Shown here piece by piece: positions 1 to 9,318 of a DNA stretch of 54,578 nucleotides (the first letter of the stretch is position 1; each line of letters begins with the position of its first letter). The stretch comes from Saprospiraceae bacterium (lineage in GTDB: Bacteria > Bacteroidota > Bacteroidia > Chitinophagales > Saprospiraceae), in the NCBI GenBank assembly GCA_020629515.1, contig JAHDDE010000025.1, forward strand, positions 1 to 54,578, read 5' to 3'. Below the pieces are notes generated by a model that searched no databases, was not told the DNA's origin, and worked only from the letters and a program-made list of their open reading frames with translations. The position numbers and the translations under genes are program-made.

Positions 1-176
1 AACTCGGTTATACCTGATCAAAACCCGTGTTTATGATCACTTTTTGACAAATTGGATATATCTAAGTTTGACCCTATTTCAATGATTTACTAAACAAAAT
101 AGCTAAAATATTAAGAGTACTAAGCTAATTAAGGAAGCTTGTCTTACTTGAATGAGAAAACATTGATATGATTGAA

Positions 177-1664
177 TCATTGGGTTAGACTAAGATAGAC
201 CCCATTAGTCCATCCGAAACCATCTTGAAGATCATATTCGCCACCAGAACCAGATAAACTGATATCTATGACATTATACTTTTCTAACATCTTACCTGTT
301 TGATGATATACTTCTTCATTTAAGGATGTCCATCTATGAGCAATTTCTTGCGCTAATTGTTTATATCCATAGTTTAACAAACCTTTTATGGCCATGTATT
401 GTAGAGGAGCCCAACCATTGGGAGCGTCCCATTGCTGACCGCTACTGGTTAATGTAGTAGTAAGACCTCCTTTTTTCAAAAACTTCTTTTTTATGATACT
501 AGCTACCTGACTGGCTTGATCATCATTCGCAAGCCGAAAGAATAGAGGATATACTCCTGCTAAAGTGATCTTGTCAGAGTTGATCTTGAGACTAAAGTCA
601 TAATCACAAAAGAAACTTTTTTCATCATTCCAAAAAAGCTGCTGAATGGCATTTTTACGATTTACTGCGAGCATGCCATAGTTTAATGATAGTTCATCTC
701 TATTGATTAGTTTATAGCATTCAGAGATCATTTTTTCTAAGTGCCATAGGAGGCAGTTTAGATCAATTGGTAGTAAGTCAGTGGTGTGTATGGATTTTAA
801 GTCATCTGGGTCTGTCATCCATCGACTTGAAAAATCCCAACCAGACTCACAAGCAGCCCTTAGAGATCTGAACAAATTAGTATTCTTATCATCGCCATAA
901 TCTATCAATTCCCAATCATCCCTATACATCTCCTCACGAGGACTATCTTTGGCATCATAGTATCGATTAAGCAGAAAGTTATTGATTTTTACAACTCTAT
1001 TGAGGTGTGATGAGGTCTCTAATTGGGAGACTCCTTTCATCCAAAAATTGTATTCCGTGACAAGCGATGGCAAGTAAGATGGAATAATACTTTCACCCTT
1101 AATATTTATTAATTCTTTGATCATTAAAGAATAAAAAGGTGGTTGTGATCTACTTAAAAAGTAAGTTCTATTACCATTAGGTATATGTCCAAAAGTGCTA
1201 ATTAAGTACTTGAAGTTCAATATCATATTTTCCATCAATACATGTTCGCCACTTGATATTAGACCCAAAATGGTAAAATAACTATCCCAATAGTATATCT
1301 CATTAAATCGACCTCCAGGTACTACATAGTCGTAGGGTAGCGGTATCCTCGAATCTTTACGTTTTCGTTTGTCAGCTGGTCTTTTAAGATGCTGCCATAA
1401 GTCAGTTAAGTGGGTTGAGATAGGTTTTCTATCAGAAGAATAATGGATTGACTTATGCTGATTAAAATCAAAGTAATTATGAACGAATTTTGTTAAGTTA
1501 AATAGATCAGAATCTTTTTGTGCTTTATATTCTTTGAGTATTATTTGAGGACTCATTTTGGCTCGTGCATCAGCTACCACCTTTCCATCTTTAAACAATC
1601 CTGACTTGTGGATGTCATAAAACAAGTCACCAAATAGCTCTTCTGGAGTTTTGTGATTATTCAT
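177..1664 (-). CDS. treF: Cytoplasmic alpha,alpha-trehalase (GH37)
   Basis: Hydrolyses trehalose to two glucose molecules. The 495-residue protein carries both GH37 signatures: PGGRFNEIYYWDSYF at about residues 116-130 and QWDAPNGWAPLQ at about 411-422. By comparison with E. coli Tre37A, the acid should be D277 (in ESGWDFSSRW) and the base E461 (in MLEKYNV); the glycine-rich GSGGEYDLQDGFGWTNG lid is also present. There is no signal peptide, so it should act in the cytoplasm, as TreF rather than periplasmic TreA. It is the last gene of a minus-strand operon after the LacI regulator and MFS transporter. Its ATG lies inside the end of the transporter gene (8-base overlap), suggesting coupled translation. 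Family assignment is secure; trehalose as sole substrate is inferred from the family. Confidence 0.95.
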   Translation of the reverse strand: MNNHKTPEELFGDLFYDIHKSGLFKDGKVVADARAKMSPQIILKEYKAQKDSDLFNLTKFVHNYFDFNQHKSIHYSSDRKPISTHLTDLWQHLKRPADKRKRKDSRIPLPYDYVVPGGRFNEIYYWDSYFTILGLISSGEHVLMENMILNFKYLISTFGHIPNGNRTYFLSRSQPPFYSLMIKELINIKGESIIPSYLPSLVTEYNFWMKGVSQLETSSHLNRVVKINNFLLNRYYDAKDSPREEMYRDDWELIDYGDDKNTNLFRSLRAACESGWDFSSRWMTDPDDLKSIHTTDLLPIDLNCLLWHLEKMISECYKLINRDELSLNYGMLAVNRKNAIQQLFWNDEKSFFCDYDFSLKINSDKITLAGVYPLFFRLANDDQASQVASIIKKKFLKKGGLTTTLTSSGQQWDAPNGWAPLQYMAIKGLLNYGYKQLAQEIAHRWTSLNEEVYHQTGKMLEKYNVIDISLSGSGGEYDLQDGFGWTNGVYLSLTQ

Positions 1665-2892
1665 CTGACGAGATCGTTTCTTTTTGGGTAATTATTTTGA
1701 GCAGATAAACGCAAACAAATAAAAGTGCCAAAGGCACAATTAAATAGTAAAATGCATTCTCAGCCCCAACATTTTTAAATAGATATCCGATTATCCTGGA
1801 GCCTAATGTGCCTCCAAGTGCAGAAAATATAACTATCAGACCTGTCATAGGACTATGGAGATTAGTTGGGATAGCACTCAAGACTATAGAGTTGAGTAGA
1901 GGATAAATGGGAGCTATGAAAAGTCCCACTAATGGAAATGCAAACCCTATTATTGGGATATCCGAGATGCTTTTTATAACACCGACTTGCGCCGAAACAG
2001 TTTTTGGTAAAATGAATATAACCATCATAATAGAAATAATTATACAGAATGATAATACCCAAAACCATGAAATCTTCTGTACAACTACACCTGCCGATAG
2101 TCGTCCTACTCCTAACGAAATAGCCAAGATGCTGGCCATCATAATGCTTATGTTCTCTGGCAATTCGAGGACTCTTGAATTAAATGTCGGGAGCCAGGTC
2201 ATAATACCTTGCTCTATCATAACAAAAAGAAAGGCCGAGATGAGAAATACAATAACTAATAGCTTAATCAATAACGAGAACATGAGTTTAACATCATCCA
2301 TAATGTCCACACCTGGTATAGTACCAGATTCATCAATGTCTGTAGTATAAAGAAAAGCGAAAGATAATATGCCTAATCCTGATAAGAGCCAATAGACATT
2401 TAGCCAACTATCAGGGTCGGACTCATTGTTAAAGGCAGGAAATAGGAAATAGGCTAACGCTATGCCAAACATAAAAACCCCTTCGATCGAACTCATCAAA
2501 CTATTGTGCTCCTTTTGGCCATTAGTTATGAGGCCTATAACACTATAGACCGATACTTTAATTAAGGCAAATGCTACTCCTACCGAAGCGAATAATAACT
2601 TAGCAGACCAGAAGCTATTGCCCTGTATCATGATGAGGCCTGCCGCTGATACAATAGCTAATCCACTCAGCATTGCCTTTTTGTAACCAATTCTTGGGAG
2701 AAAAGAAGCGATAAAGAAAGAGACAATAGCAATAGGAAGGTCTTTGAACAGCTCTAACGTACTGGCCTCTAATTCATCTACACCATAGAGTATTTGAGAC
2801 TTAAGTATCACTATGCCTACACTATTGAGAAGTATAGCAAAAATGAAATAGTTGATATATAAAGATAATTTAGCTCGAGTTGTATTATTCAT
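1657..2892 (-). CDS. MFS sugar transporter, probably for trehalose or another glucoside
   Basis: A 411-residue integral membrane protein with about 12 hydrophobic helices typical of the major facilitator superfamily. GYKKAMLSGL after the second helix resembles MFS motif A. I chose the ATG at 2892; a GTG directly before it at 2895 is the other option. With the ATG start, the stop of the LacI gene and this start share a base (TGATG), a strong sign of translational coupling. Lying between a LacI regulator and a cytoplasmic trehalase, it most likely imports the disaccharide that trehalase cleaves. No motif seen here fixes the substrate, so that is inference from context. Confidence 0.85.
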   Translation of the reverse strand: MNNTTRAKLSLYINYFIFAILLNSVGIVILKSQILYGVDELEASTLELFKDLPIAIVSFFIASFLPRIGYKKAMLSGLAIVSAAGLIMIQGNSFWSAKLLFASVGVAFALIKVSVYSVIGLITNGQKEHNSLMSSIEGVFMFGIALAYFLFPAFNNESDPDSWLNVYWLLSGLGILSFAFLYTTDIDESGTIPGVDIMDDVKLMFSLLIKLLVIVFLISAFLFVMIEQGIMTWLPTFNSRVLELPENISIMMASILAISLGVGRLSAGVVVQKISWFWVLSFCIIISIMMVIFILPKTVSAQVGVIKSISDIPIIGFAFPLVGLFIAPIYPLLNSIVLSAIPTNLHSPMTGLIVIFSALGGTLGSRIIGYLFKNVGAENAFYYLIVPLALLFVCVYLLKIITQKETISSDE

Positions 2893-3902
2893 CACTTTTG
2901 ATCTGTATTAAATGAAGATTCTCTTTTGATAAAAATGGTATCTATATTGATACTTTCCGCTTTTAACGAGTGCTGTGTTTTTGTATTAATTATATCTATG
3001 GCATTTATCCCCATTGCTCTTGATTGTTGATCTACAGTAGATAGAGAAGGGGTTAAGTATTGACTGAAGTGAGCATTTGAAAAGCCTACTACACTCAAGG
3101 TGGAGGGTATACTAATCGCATGTTCAAAGCAATATCTATACACGCCTAAAGCGGCTTCGTCACTTACAGCTAATATTCCTTCTACACGATACTTCTCATA
3201 CAGCACTGACGTTGCCTTGTAGGATTCTTCAGGGTTGACGATGGCGCACTGATATGTATAAGGTTCTTTTTGAGCTTCTGTTATAGCTTTTAGATAACCG
3301 ATGTGAATCTGATCAGCTATCCTATCATTAGTGAGCCCTCTGATATGTCCTATCTTGTTAAGTCCACTCTTGATTAATTGCATAGTGGCTTGATAAGCTC
3401 CCGTGGCATGGTTATTACTTAAACTATTATAAGCTATCTTTTCAGAGGAGCGATCGCAGATTACCACTTTCTCCCTATCTATACCATCGATAATATATCC
3501 ATCAAGAAGAGCGCTGTCGTAGGATGGGGCAATTATAAGTGCAGCTATATTAATATCTAAAAATTCGTCGATACACTGTTTTTCTAATTTGTCACTGTCC
3601 ATACTTTCGGCCAGTAGAACTACATAACCATTCTTTTGGGCTTGGTACAAAATGCCATCAATCATCTGCGAATAGAAAGAATGATTAACTCTTGGGACAA
3701 CCACACCGATGAGATGATTTTGATTATTATGCAGGGATTTAGCGAAGTAATTTGGTCTGTAATTTAATATTTTAGCTACTTCGAGCACAGCCTTTTTAGT
3801 AGAGTCACTTATATCATCCTTATTATTAAGCGCTCTTGAAACGGTTGTAGTGGATATGTTTAGCGCCTCGGCAATATCTTTAAGTCGAGCTTTACGTTTC
3901 AT
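2892..3902 (-). CDS. LacI-family transcriptional regulator
   Basis: A 336-residue regulator. The N-terminus has the LacI helix-turn-helix (ARLKDIAEALNISTTTVSRAL, about residues 5-25), followed by the hinge-helix region (NYRPNYFAKSL) and a periplasmic-binding-protein-like sensor domain (IGVVVPRVNHSFYSQMIDGI onward). It is the first gene of the minus-strand operon with the transporter and trehalase, so it is probably the local repressor answering to trehalose or a derivative. A short imperfect palindrome with central CG at 3981-3990 upstream could be its operator. The ligand is not readable from the sequence. Confidence 0.92.
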   Translation of the reverse strand: MKRKARLKDIAEALNISTTTVSRALNNKDDISDSTKKAVLEVAKILNYRPNYFAKSLHNNQNHLIGVVVPRVNHSFYSQMIDGILYQAQKNGYVVLLAESMDSDKLEKQCIDEFLDINIAALIIAPSYDSALLDGYIIDGIDREKVVICDRSSEKIAYNSLSNNHATGAYQATMQLIKSGLNKIGHIRGLTNDRIADQIHIGYLKAITEAQKEPYTYQCAIVNPEESYKATSVLYEKYRVEGILAVSDEAALGVYRYCFEHAISIPSTLSVVGFSNAHFSQYLTPSLSTVDQQSRAMGINAIDIINTKTQHSLKAESINIDTIFIKRESSFNTDQK

Positions 3903-3954
3903 AGTTGATCTTCATATCATCGCTCTATCAAGAGCTAATGCTATGATACGCAAA

Positions 3955-3990
3955 ACACTTCAATTATTTAAGTGTAAATATTAACGTAAA
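3955..3990. promoter_or_regulatory. Candidate operator region upstream of the LacI gene
   Basis: Two dyads lie about 50-90 bases before the LacI start. One is ACACTT (3955-3960) matched by AAGTGT (3970-3975). The other is TTAACGTAAA (3981-3990), symmetric except at two positions and with the central CG usual in LacI-family operators. Placement fits autoregulation, but the dyads are short and I have no second copy with the same spacing. Confidence 0.25.
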
Positions 3991-4025
3991 GGCTTAAGTA
4001 TCCTGTCCAATAAATTATTTATATA

Positions 4026-5123
4026 TCACACGTTGAACCGGAAGTGCATGATGTCTCCATCTGTGACGATATATTCTTTTCCTTCGACACTTAGTTTTCC
4101 TGCTTCTTTTACTTTACCCTCTGACCCAAAATGGATGTAGTCATCATATTTAATTACTTCAGCTCTAATGAACCCTTTCTCAAAATCAGTATGAATAACC
4201 CCAGCGGCTTGGGGGGCTGTAGATCCTTTTAGTACCGTCCACGCTCGCACTTCTTTTTCTCCAGCAGTAAAGTAGGTTATTAGATTAAGGAGATTATAAC
4301 ATGATTGGATAAGGCGATTGACTCCGGGTTCGGTAAGATCCATTTCTTCCAAAAACATCAATTTTTCTTCATCTGTATCCAATTGGATGATTTCTGCTTC
4401 TATGGCTGCAGAGATCAATATAACTTCAGCGTTCTCATTTTTTACGTGCTCAGCTAATTTCTTAGAAAGCGCATTACCCATTTTAGCGCTATTTTCATCT
4501 ACATTGCAGACATACAATATGGGTTTTGATGTCAGCAGATATAATTCTTTGTATAGATCTTGATGCAATTCTGGTACATCATAAGATCTTGCTGGGCTCC
4601 CTGATTCCAGATGACTTTTTAATTCATTGGCAAATTCTAATTTAAGTTTATCCTCTTTTGCCCCACTTTTAGCCGCTTTTTGCAACTTCTCAATTCTTTT
4701 CTCTAAAGTTTCTATATCCTTAAATAATAATTCTGTGTCTATGATATCTTTATCTCTTACTGGATCTACATTGCCATCTACATGTACCACATTATCATCA
4801 ACGAAACATCTGACTACATGTACTATAGCGTCTACCTCGCGGATATTGGCCAAAAATTGATTGCCTAAGCCTTCACCTTTACTCGCACCTTTAATGAGAC
4901 CTGCGATATCTACTATATCAACTGTCGTAGGAAGTATCTTCTGTGGATTAACTATATCGGCAAGTGCCTGCAACCTTTTGTCAGGCACTGTGATAACTCC
5001 AACATTTGGGTCTTTTGTGGCAAAAGGGTAATTAGCTGCAAGCGCCTTTGCGTTGGTCAATGCATTGAACAATGTAGATTTACCTACATTTGGTAGGCCA
5101 ACAATTCCACATTTAAGAGCCAT
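4026..5123 (-). CDS. ychF: Ribosome-binding ATPase YchF (Obg-family P-loop protein)
   Basis: A universally conserved 365-residue translation-associated P-loop NTPase. Visible motifs are the P-loop GLPNVGKS (about residues 9-16), the G3 region DIAGLIKGASKGEGLGNQFL, and NVDE in place of NKxD at the base-recognition position, which is why YchF prefers ATP over GTP. A coiled-coil insertion follows (ETLEKRIEKLQKAAKSG), and a C-terminal TGS domain starts near AWTVLKGSTAPQAAG. Length is standard. It is monocistronic on the minus strand and divergent from the AcpH-like gene, with a good Bacteroidota -7 box about 30 bases upstream. Confidence 0.97.
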   Translation of the reverse strand: MALKCGIVGLPNVGKSTLFNALTNAKALAANYPFATKDPNVGVITVPDKRLQALADIVNPQKILPTTVDIVDIAGLIKGASKGEGLGNQFLANIREVDAIVHVVRCFVDDNVVHVDGNVDPVRDKDIIDTELLFKDIETLEKRIEKLQKAAKSGAKEDKLKLEFANELKSHLESGSPARSYDVPELHQDLYKELYLLTSKPILYVCNVDENSAKMGNALSKKLAEHVKNENAEVILISAAIEAEIIQLDTDEEKLMFLEEMDLTEPGVNRLIQSCYNLLNLITYFTAGEKEVRAWTVLKGSTAPQAAGVIHTDFEKGFIRAEVIKYDDYIHFGSEGKVKEAGKLSVEGKEYIVTDGDIMHFRFNV

Positions 5124-5151
5124 AACACATCTATTTTTTGTGATAAAGCCG

Positions 5152-5159
5152 CAAAGATA
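5152..5159 (-). promoter_or_regulatory. Candidate ychF promoter, -7 box TATCTTTG
   Basis: Read on the minus strand, this is TATCTTTG followed by CGG, an exact match to the Bacteroidota -7 consensus TAnnTTTG. It lies 28 bases before the ychF ATG. No clear -33 TTG is visible. Confidence 0.5.
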
Positions 5160-5185
5160 TTTTATTCTTTAACATATTTGTTGGT

Positions 5186-5785
5186 ATGAATTATCTCGCT
5201 CACTTATTTCTGTCATTTAGAGACCCAGATATAATGACCGGCAACTTTATCGCTGATAATATTGCTTTAAGTGAGATTGATACTCTTACTCAGACAATCC
5301 AAAAAGGGATTCTATTGCACCGTAAAATTGATGCCTATACAGATAGGCACCATGCTTTTCTTAAAGCTACTCAAAGCCTAAGAGATAAGCATGGAAAGTA
5401 TGCCCCAGTAATTGTGGATATCTGGAATGACCATTTGTTATGTCATTTTTGGCATCACTATTCCAATGAGAGTATAGAGCAGTTTGAGAATTATTCGTAT
5501 CACGTGTTGCATCAAAATGTGGGAATACTACGAGGTTCTGCTAAGAAACATGTCCAAAACTTGATCACACATAAATATCTGAAAGTATACCAAACTAAAG
5601 ATGGGCTTGTGGATGTCATGAATAGGATGGATAAACGAACAAGGTTTCCTTCGCAATTTGAGCTTTCTGTAATGCATCTCTATGAGGATTTTGATAAATA
5701 TGCCGATCTCTTTAGGATGTTATTCAGTGATATCGTGAAAGAATTGCCAAAAATGTATGAGCAGGTCGAATCAATCGGAGATTAA
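5186..5785 (+). CDS. AcpH/DUF479-family protein (ACP phosphodiesterase-like)
   Basis: A 199-residue soluble protein of the AcpH (DUF479) family, whose E. coli member removes 4'-phosphopantetheine from acyl carrier protein. It opens with the family hallmark MNYLAHLFLSF, then GNFIADNI, the metal-site region GILLHRKIDAYTDRH (about residues 61-75) and APVIVDIWNDHLL, all aligning with AcpH. Length matches the 193-residue E. coli protein. Its last bases overlap the end of the convergent porT by 4. The family is clear. Whether it acts on ACP or has the broader HD-like metal hydrolase role common in Bacteroidota homologues is uncertain. Confidence 0.85.
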   Translation: MNYLAHLFLSFRDPDIMTGNFIADNIALSEIDTLTQTIQKGILLHRKIDAYTDRHHAFLKATQSLRDKHGKYAPVIVDIWNDHLLCHFWHHYSNESIEQFENYSYHVLHQNVGILRGSAKKHVQNLITHKYLKVYQTKDGLVDVMNRMDKRTRFPSQFELSVMHLYEDFDKYADLFRMLFSDIVKELPKMYEQVESIGD

Positions 5786-6534
5786 CCTTCGAAATGAAAA
5801 GAAATAGTCAGTACTCTACTTAAAAGCTTTTCTATAATGGTCGATTCTTCTTTCTGAATATTAAAGAGTAGGGTATTATTAATGCCTTGAGAAAATTTAA
5901 TTTCTGGGGATAAAATAAAGAAAGGAAAGAAGAACTGCATTCCGATACCAGCCTCTAATTGAAAATCATGTGGATCAATCTTTATTAGATTTTCTGAACC
6001 TCGTGCATCTGAATTAGAGGTTACATCATATGCATAATTAATTCCCGCAATAACATAAGCCCGTTTGTCTCTATAAGGCGCTGATTTAAATCTAATGTGA
6101 AAAGGTAAATCGACGAATATAGATTCAAATGAGTTCCTTAATTCCAAGTCGTTGTTGAAATCTATGTGGCGGGTGGCAAAAGTAAAACCAGGAAGCACTC
6201 TTATGTCAAAATAATCTCCAAGTTTATAATTGACTATACCATGCACATTAAATCCCATCGCAGGTGCTCCTTGGGCACTGTTGAAGTTAGGGTTGTCAAT
6301 AAACTCAGTGGAATGAAAAACATGATGCTTACTACTATTAAAGCCCAACGAAATGCCGAAATAATAGTCTTTGTGTTGATAATCTAAGAAGTTATAATTA
6401 CGTCGATTGATCTGAGCATTTAATGGATTGCACCCACAAATTATCAATAAAACCAATAGAGCAGATGCAGTTATATTTTCTTTTTGGAGATTCAAATTCT
6501 GTTGTTTTGAACAATCATAAAACTTAGTCCACAT
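5782..6534 (-). CDS. porT: Type IX secretion system protein PorT (outer-membrane beta barrel)
   Basis: PorT/SprT is an outer-membrane barrel needed for the Bacteroidota type IX secretion system. This 250-residue protein has the PorT layout: a short N-terminal stretch (RRNYNFLDYQHKDYYFGISL), GFNVHGIVNYKLGDYFDIRV, the DLPFHIRFKSAPYRDKRAYV segment, AGINYAYDVTSN and a C-terminal strand ending ISFHFEG. A hydrophobic export segment (ASALLVLLIICGCNPLNAQ) starts only at residue 24. The true start may therefore be internal, for example the TTG at codon 14, or the signal may have an unusually long n-region. A T9SS cargo protein is encoded at 18.9 kb, so the system is probably functional here. Assignment rests on motif recall, not on an alignment. 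Confidence 0.78.
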   Translation of the reverse strand: MWTKFYDCSKQQNLNLQKENITASALLVLLIICGCNPLNAQINRRNYNFLDYQHKDYYFGISLGFNSSKHHVFHSTEFIDNPNFNSAQGAPAMGFNVHGIVNYKLGDYFDIRVLPGFTFATRHIDFNNDLELRNSFESIFVDLPFHIRFKSAPYRDKRAYVIAGINYAYDVTSNSDARGSENLIKIDPHDFQLEAGIGMQFFFPFFILSPEIKFSQGINNTLLFNIQKEESTIIEKLLSRVLTISFHFEG

Positions 6535-6652
6535 AAATTTATTGTCTACAGGAACATCAGCGGTAGTTATGAAACAATTGTTAATATTTATTTGTGCTGA
6601 TTATCAGGGCTAAAGTAGTCATAAGAGATACTGTTTATTCTGTTTTAAATGT

Positions 6653-6660
6653 TACCTTTG
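6653..6660 (+). promoter_or_regulatory. Candidate gyrA promoter, -7 box TACCTTTG
   Basis: TACCTTTG followed by CAC matches TAnnTTTG exactly and lies about 80 bases before the gyrA ATG, giving a leader of roughly 70-75 bases. The -33 element is not obvious. Confidence 0.5.
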
Positions 6661-6672
6661 CACACTTATTTG

Positions 6673-6699
6673 AAGTACCTAATAAAAAGTAGGTTACTT
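6673..6699 (+). repeat. Inverted repeat in the gyrA leader
   Basis: AAGTACCTA (6673-6681) pairs with TAGG-T-TACTT (6690-6699) around an 8-base A-rich loop, leaving one bulged T. It sits just downstream of the candidate gyrA promoter, so it would be in the 5' leader. It has no T-run and is not a terminator. Confidence 0.35.
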
Positions 6700-6741
6700 A
6701 TATGAATAAATACAATATCATAAAATAGTTAGATTGTAGAT

Positions 6742-9210
6742 ATGGCAGAAAACGAACGTATAATCCCAATTAACATTGAGGATGAGATGAAGTCCGCTTA
6801 CATTGACTATTCTATGTCGGTTATAGTATCTCGTGCATTGCCAGATGTGAGAGATGGACTTAAACCAGTGCATAGAAGAATTTTATATGCTATGTCAGAC
6901 TTGGGTCTTACCATAAGTAAACCGCATAAAAAGTCAGCCAGAATAGTAGGAGAAGTATTGGGTAAATACCATCCTCACGGTGATACCTCTGTATATGATG
7001 CGATGGTGCGAATGGCCCAAGAATGGAATATGCGTTATCCATTAGTGGATAAACAGGGAAACTTTGGTTCGATAGAAGGTGATGGGCCTGCCGCTATGAG
7101 GTATACTGAAGCTCGGTTGAGTCGATTGAGTGATGAGATAATAGCTGATATCAAGAAAGAAACCGTTGATTTTCAGTTTAATTTTGATGATTCGTTAGAA
7201 GAGCCTACGGTATTACCTACTAAATATCCCAACCTTTTGGTTAATGGGGCTTCCGGAATCGCAGTAGGAATGGCCACCAATATGCTACCGCATAACCTCT
7301 CTGAAATAGTCGATGGTATTGTAGCTCTAATCGCCAACCCTGAGATCGATACGGCAGGTCTTATGGAGCATGTCAAAGGACCTGATTTTCCAACAGGTGG
7401 CATTATATATGGTACAGAGGGCATAATTGATGCTTTTGAAACCGGTAGAGGTCGTATAGTCCTAAGAGGAAAAGTACACGTAGAAACCACCAAAACTGGT
7501 AGAGATCAAGTTGTAATAACTGAAATTCCTTATCAAGTCAATCAACAAACTCTTGAAATAAAAATCAAGGATACTGTTGAATCGGAGAAGATTAAAGGCA
7601 TCTCAGCCATTAGAAATGAGTCCGATAGACACGGTGTCAGAATTGTGCTTGATTTGAAAATGGATGCTATAGCTAATGTGGTTATTAGCCAGCTGTATAA
7701 GTACACCCCACTCCAGACCTCTTATGGGGTGAATAATGTAGTGTTGGTTAATGGTAGACCACGTACGCTCAATCTTAAACAATTGATGGAAGAGTTCGTC
7801 AAGTTTAGATTGGAGGTCATCACTAAACGAACTCAATACGATCTAAGAAAAGCAGAAGAGAGAGCTCATATTTTAGAAGGGTTACTTATAGCTTTAGATA
7901 ATCTTGACGCTGTGATCAAGTTGATCAGAGGATCCAAGGACGTCGAGACAGCCAGAAATGGATTGATTTCAAATTTCAATTTAACAGAAATACAAGCCAA
8001 AGCAATACTCGATATGAGATTGATGAGGCTGACAGGTCTTGAACGTCAGAAAGTACAAGATGAGTATGATCAGTTAATGATCAAGATCAACGACCTCAAA
8101 GATATCTTAAGTAATGAGACAAGGCGAAGATCTATCTTGACAGAAGAACTAATAGAAATAAAGAACCAATTTGGTGATGAGCGTCGTACTGAGATAACTC
8201 ATGCAGCTGGTGATATTTCTATAGAAGACATGATACCTAATGATGAGGTGGTGGTAACCATCTCTAACCTTGGATATGTCAAGAGAACTAAATCTGACGA
8301 ATTTAAAAGTCAGAGCAGGGGAGGAAGAGGCTCTAAGGGAAGTAAGACAAGAGATACCGATTATGTAGAACATCTGTTCATAGCTAATACCCATAATTAT
8401 CTCTTATTATTTACCGAAAAAGGGCGCTGTTTTTGGCTTCGAGTATATGAAATTCCAGAGGCTTCTAAAAATGCATCGGGACGTGTTATCCAAAATATTA
8501 TTGCACTGCCAAAAGATGATAATGTCAAGGCGTATATAATAGTCAAAGATCTTAAAGACGAAGACTTCTTGGCTAATAACTATATTATGTTCTGTACGCA
8601 GAAAGGTATAATTAAAAAGACTAAATTAGAATCGTTCAGTCGCCCAAGAGTGAATGGTATTAATGCGATCACTATCAATGATGGAGATCAGTTGTTAGAG
8701 GCTAAGCTTACAGATGGAAATAATGATGTTTTCATTGCTAATCGTGGAGGACGCTCTATCCGCTTTGACGAGTCAAAAGTGCGCTCTATGGGCCGATCTG
8801 CTGCAGGTGTTAAGGGAATTACACTCGATGGCCCTGAAGACAAAGTGGTCGGAATGGTATGTACCTCTCAGCAAGATTTAAGTACCTCAATATTCGTTGT
8901 GTCTGAGAATGGCTATGGCAAAAGGTCCGATAAAGATGAATATCGAAAGACTAATCGAGGAGGTAAAGGAGTAAAGACTTTGAATGTAACTGATAAAACT
9001 GGAGAACTAATCGCTATAAAAGGCATAACCAATGATGATGATCTTATTATAACTACAAAAGGAGGTATTGTGATAAGAATAAAAAGTAGTGATTTCAGAA
9101 TAATGGGTCGTGCAACACAAGGTGTTAAAGTGATCAATGTGGATAAGAAAGATAGTATTGCAGATATTGGTGTTATAAGAGATGCGCGAGGAGAAGATGA
9201 AGAAGAATAG
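6742..9210 (+). CDS. gyrA: DNA gyrase subunit A
   Basis: The DNA-breaking subunit of gyrase, which with GyrB introduces negative supercoils. It is complete at 822 residues. The catalytic tyrosine is Y121 in [11 protein letters not shown], and the quinolone-determining region reads [17 protein letters not shown] with Thr at the Ser83-equivalent and Asp at the 87-equivalent. The C-terminal DNA-wrapping pinwheel has a degenerate GyrA box, [12 protein letters not shown], typical of Bacteroidota proteins, and ends in an acidic tail (RGEDEEE). Thr at position 82 keeps the hydroxyl and is wild type in several bacteria, so it alone does not indicate resistance. It is followed by a TPR gene that may share its transcript. 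Confidence 0.98.
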   Translation: MAENERIIPINIEDEMKSAYIDYSMSVIVSRALPDVRDGLKPVHRRILYAMSDLGLTISKPHKKSARIVGEVLGKYHPHGDTSVYDAMVRMAQEWNMRYPLVDKQGNFGSIEGDGPAAMRYTEARLSRLSDEIIADIKKETVDFQFNFDDSLEEPTVLPTKYPNLLVNGASGIAVGMATNMLPHNLSEIVDGIVALIANPEIDTAGLMEHVKGPDFPTGGIIYGTEGIIDAFETGRGRIVLRGKVHVETTKTGRDQVVITEIPYQVNQQTLEIKIKDTVESEKIKGISAIRNESDRHGVRIVLDLKMDAIANVVISQLYKYTPLQTSYGVNNVVLVNGRPRTLNLKQLMEEFVKFRLEVITKRTQYDLRKAEERAHILEGLLIALDNLDAVIKLIRGSKDVETARNGLISNFNLTEIQAKAILDMRLMRLTGLERQKVQDEYDQLMIKINDLKDILSNETRRRSILTEELIEIKNQFGDERRTEITHAAGDISIEDMIPNDEVVVTISNLGYVKRTKSDEFKSQSRGGRGSKGSKTRDTDYVEHLFIANTHNYLLLFTEKGRCFWLRVYEIPEASKNASGRVIQNIIALPKDDNVKAYIIVKDLKDEDFLANNYIMFCTQKGIIKKTKLESFSRPRVNGINAITINDGDQLLEAKLTDGNNDVFIANRGGRSIRFDESKVRSMGRSAAGVKGITLDGPEDKVVGMVCTSQQDLSTSIFVVSENGYGKRSDKDEYRKTNRGGKGVKTLNVTDKTGELIAIKGITNDDDLIITTKGGIVIRIKSSDFRIMGRATQGVKVINVDKKDSIADIGVIRDARGEDEEE

Positions 9211-9253
9211 TTTTTATTATTAACATTTCAAATATTAATTTTAAGTTTTTATT

Positions 9254-9266
9254 AAGTGTAACACTT
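9254..9266. repeat. Short palindrome between gyrA and the TPR gene
   Basis: AAGTGT-A-ACACTT is a perfect dyad with a one-base centre, too tight for an RNA hairpin. It could be a protein-binding site. The same half-sites occur near the LacI gene with a different spacing. Confidence 0.25.
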
Positions 9267-9318
9267 CTTTTGATTTTCGTCATAGAGTTGTTATTAATCT
9301 AAACAAAATATTTAATCA

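Noticed and set aside
43-70. Plus-strand promoter (TTTG ... TAAGTTTG) at the window edge
   Set aside because: The -7 match is exact, but it points into the 3' end of the oppositely oriented trehalase gene. The spacing is short and no gene follows. Positions 1-176 otherwise show nothing.
6982-6990. Thr at the Ser83-equivalent of GyrA as quinolone resistance
   Set aside because: Thr keeps the hydroxyl and is wild type in several bacteria; Asp at the 87-equivalent is intact. No resistance call is justified.
7173-7493. Open frame of 106 codons antisense to gyrA
   Set aside because: It is a shadow of the highly conserved gyrA coding strand, with no start context or family match. The same holds for the other antisense frames inside large genes here.
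9254-9266. Terminator after gyrA
   Set aside because: The dyad has a one-base centre, cannot form a stable hairpin and is not followed by a proper T-run.
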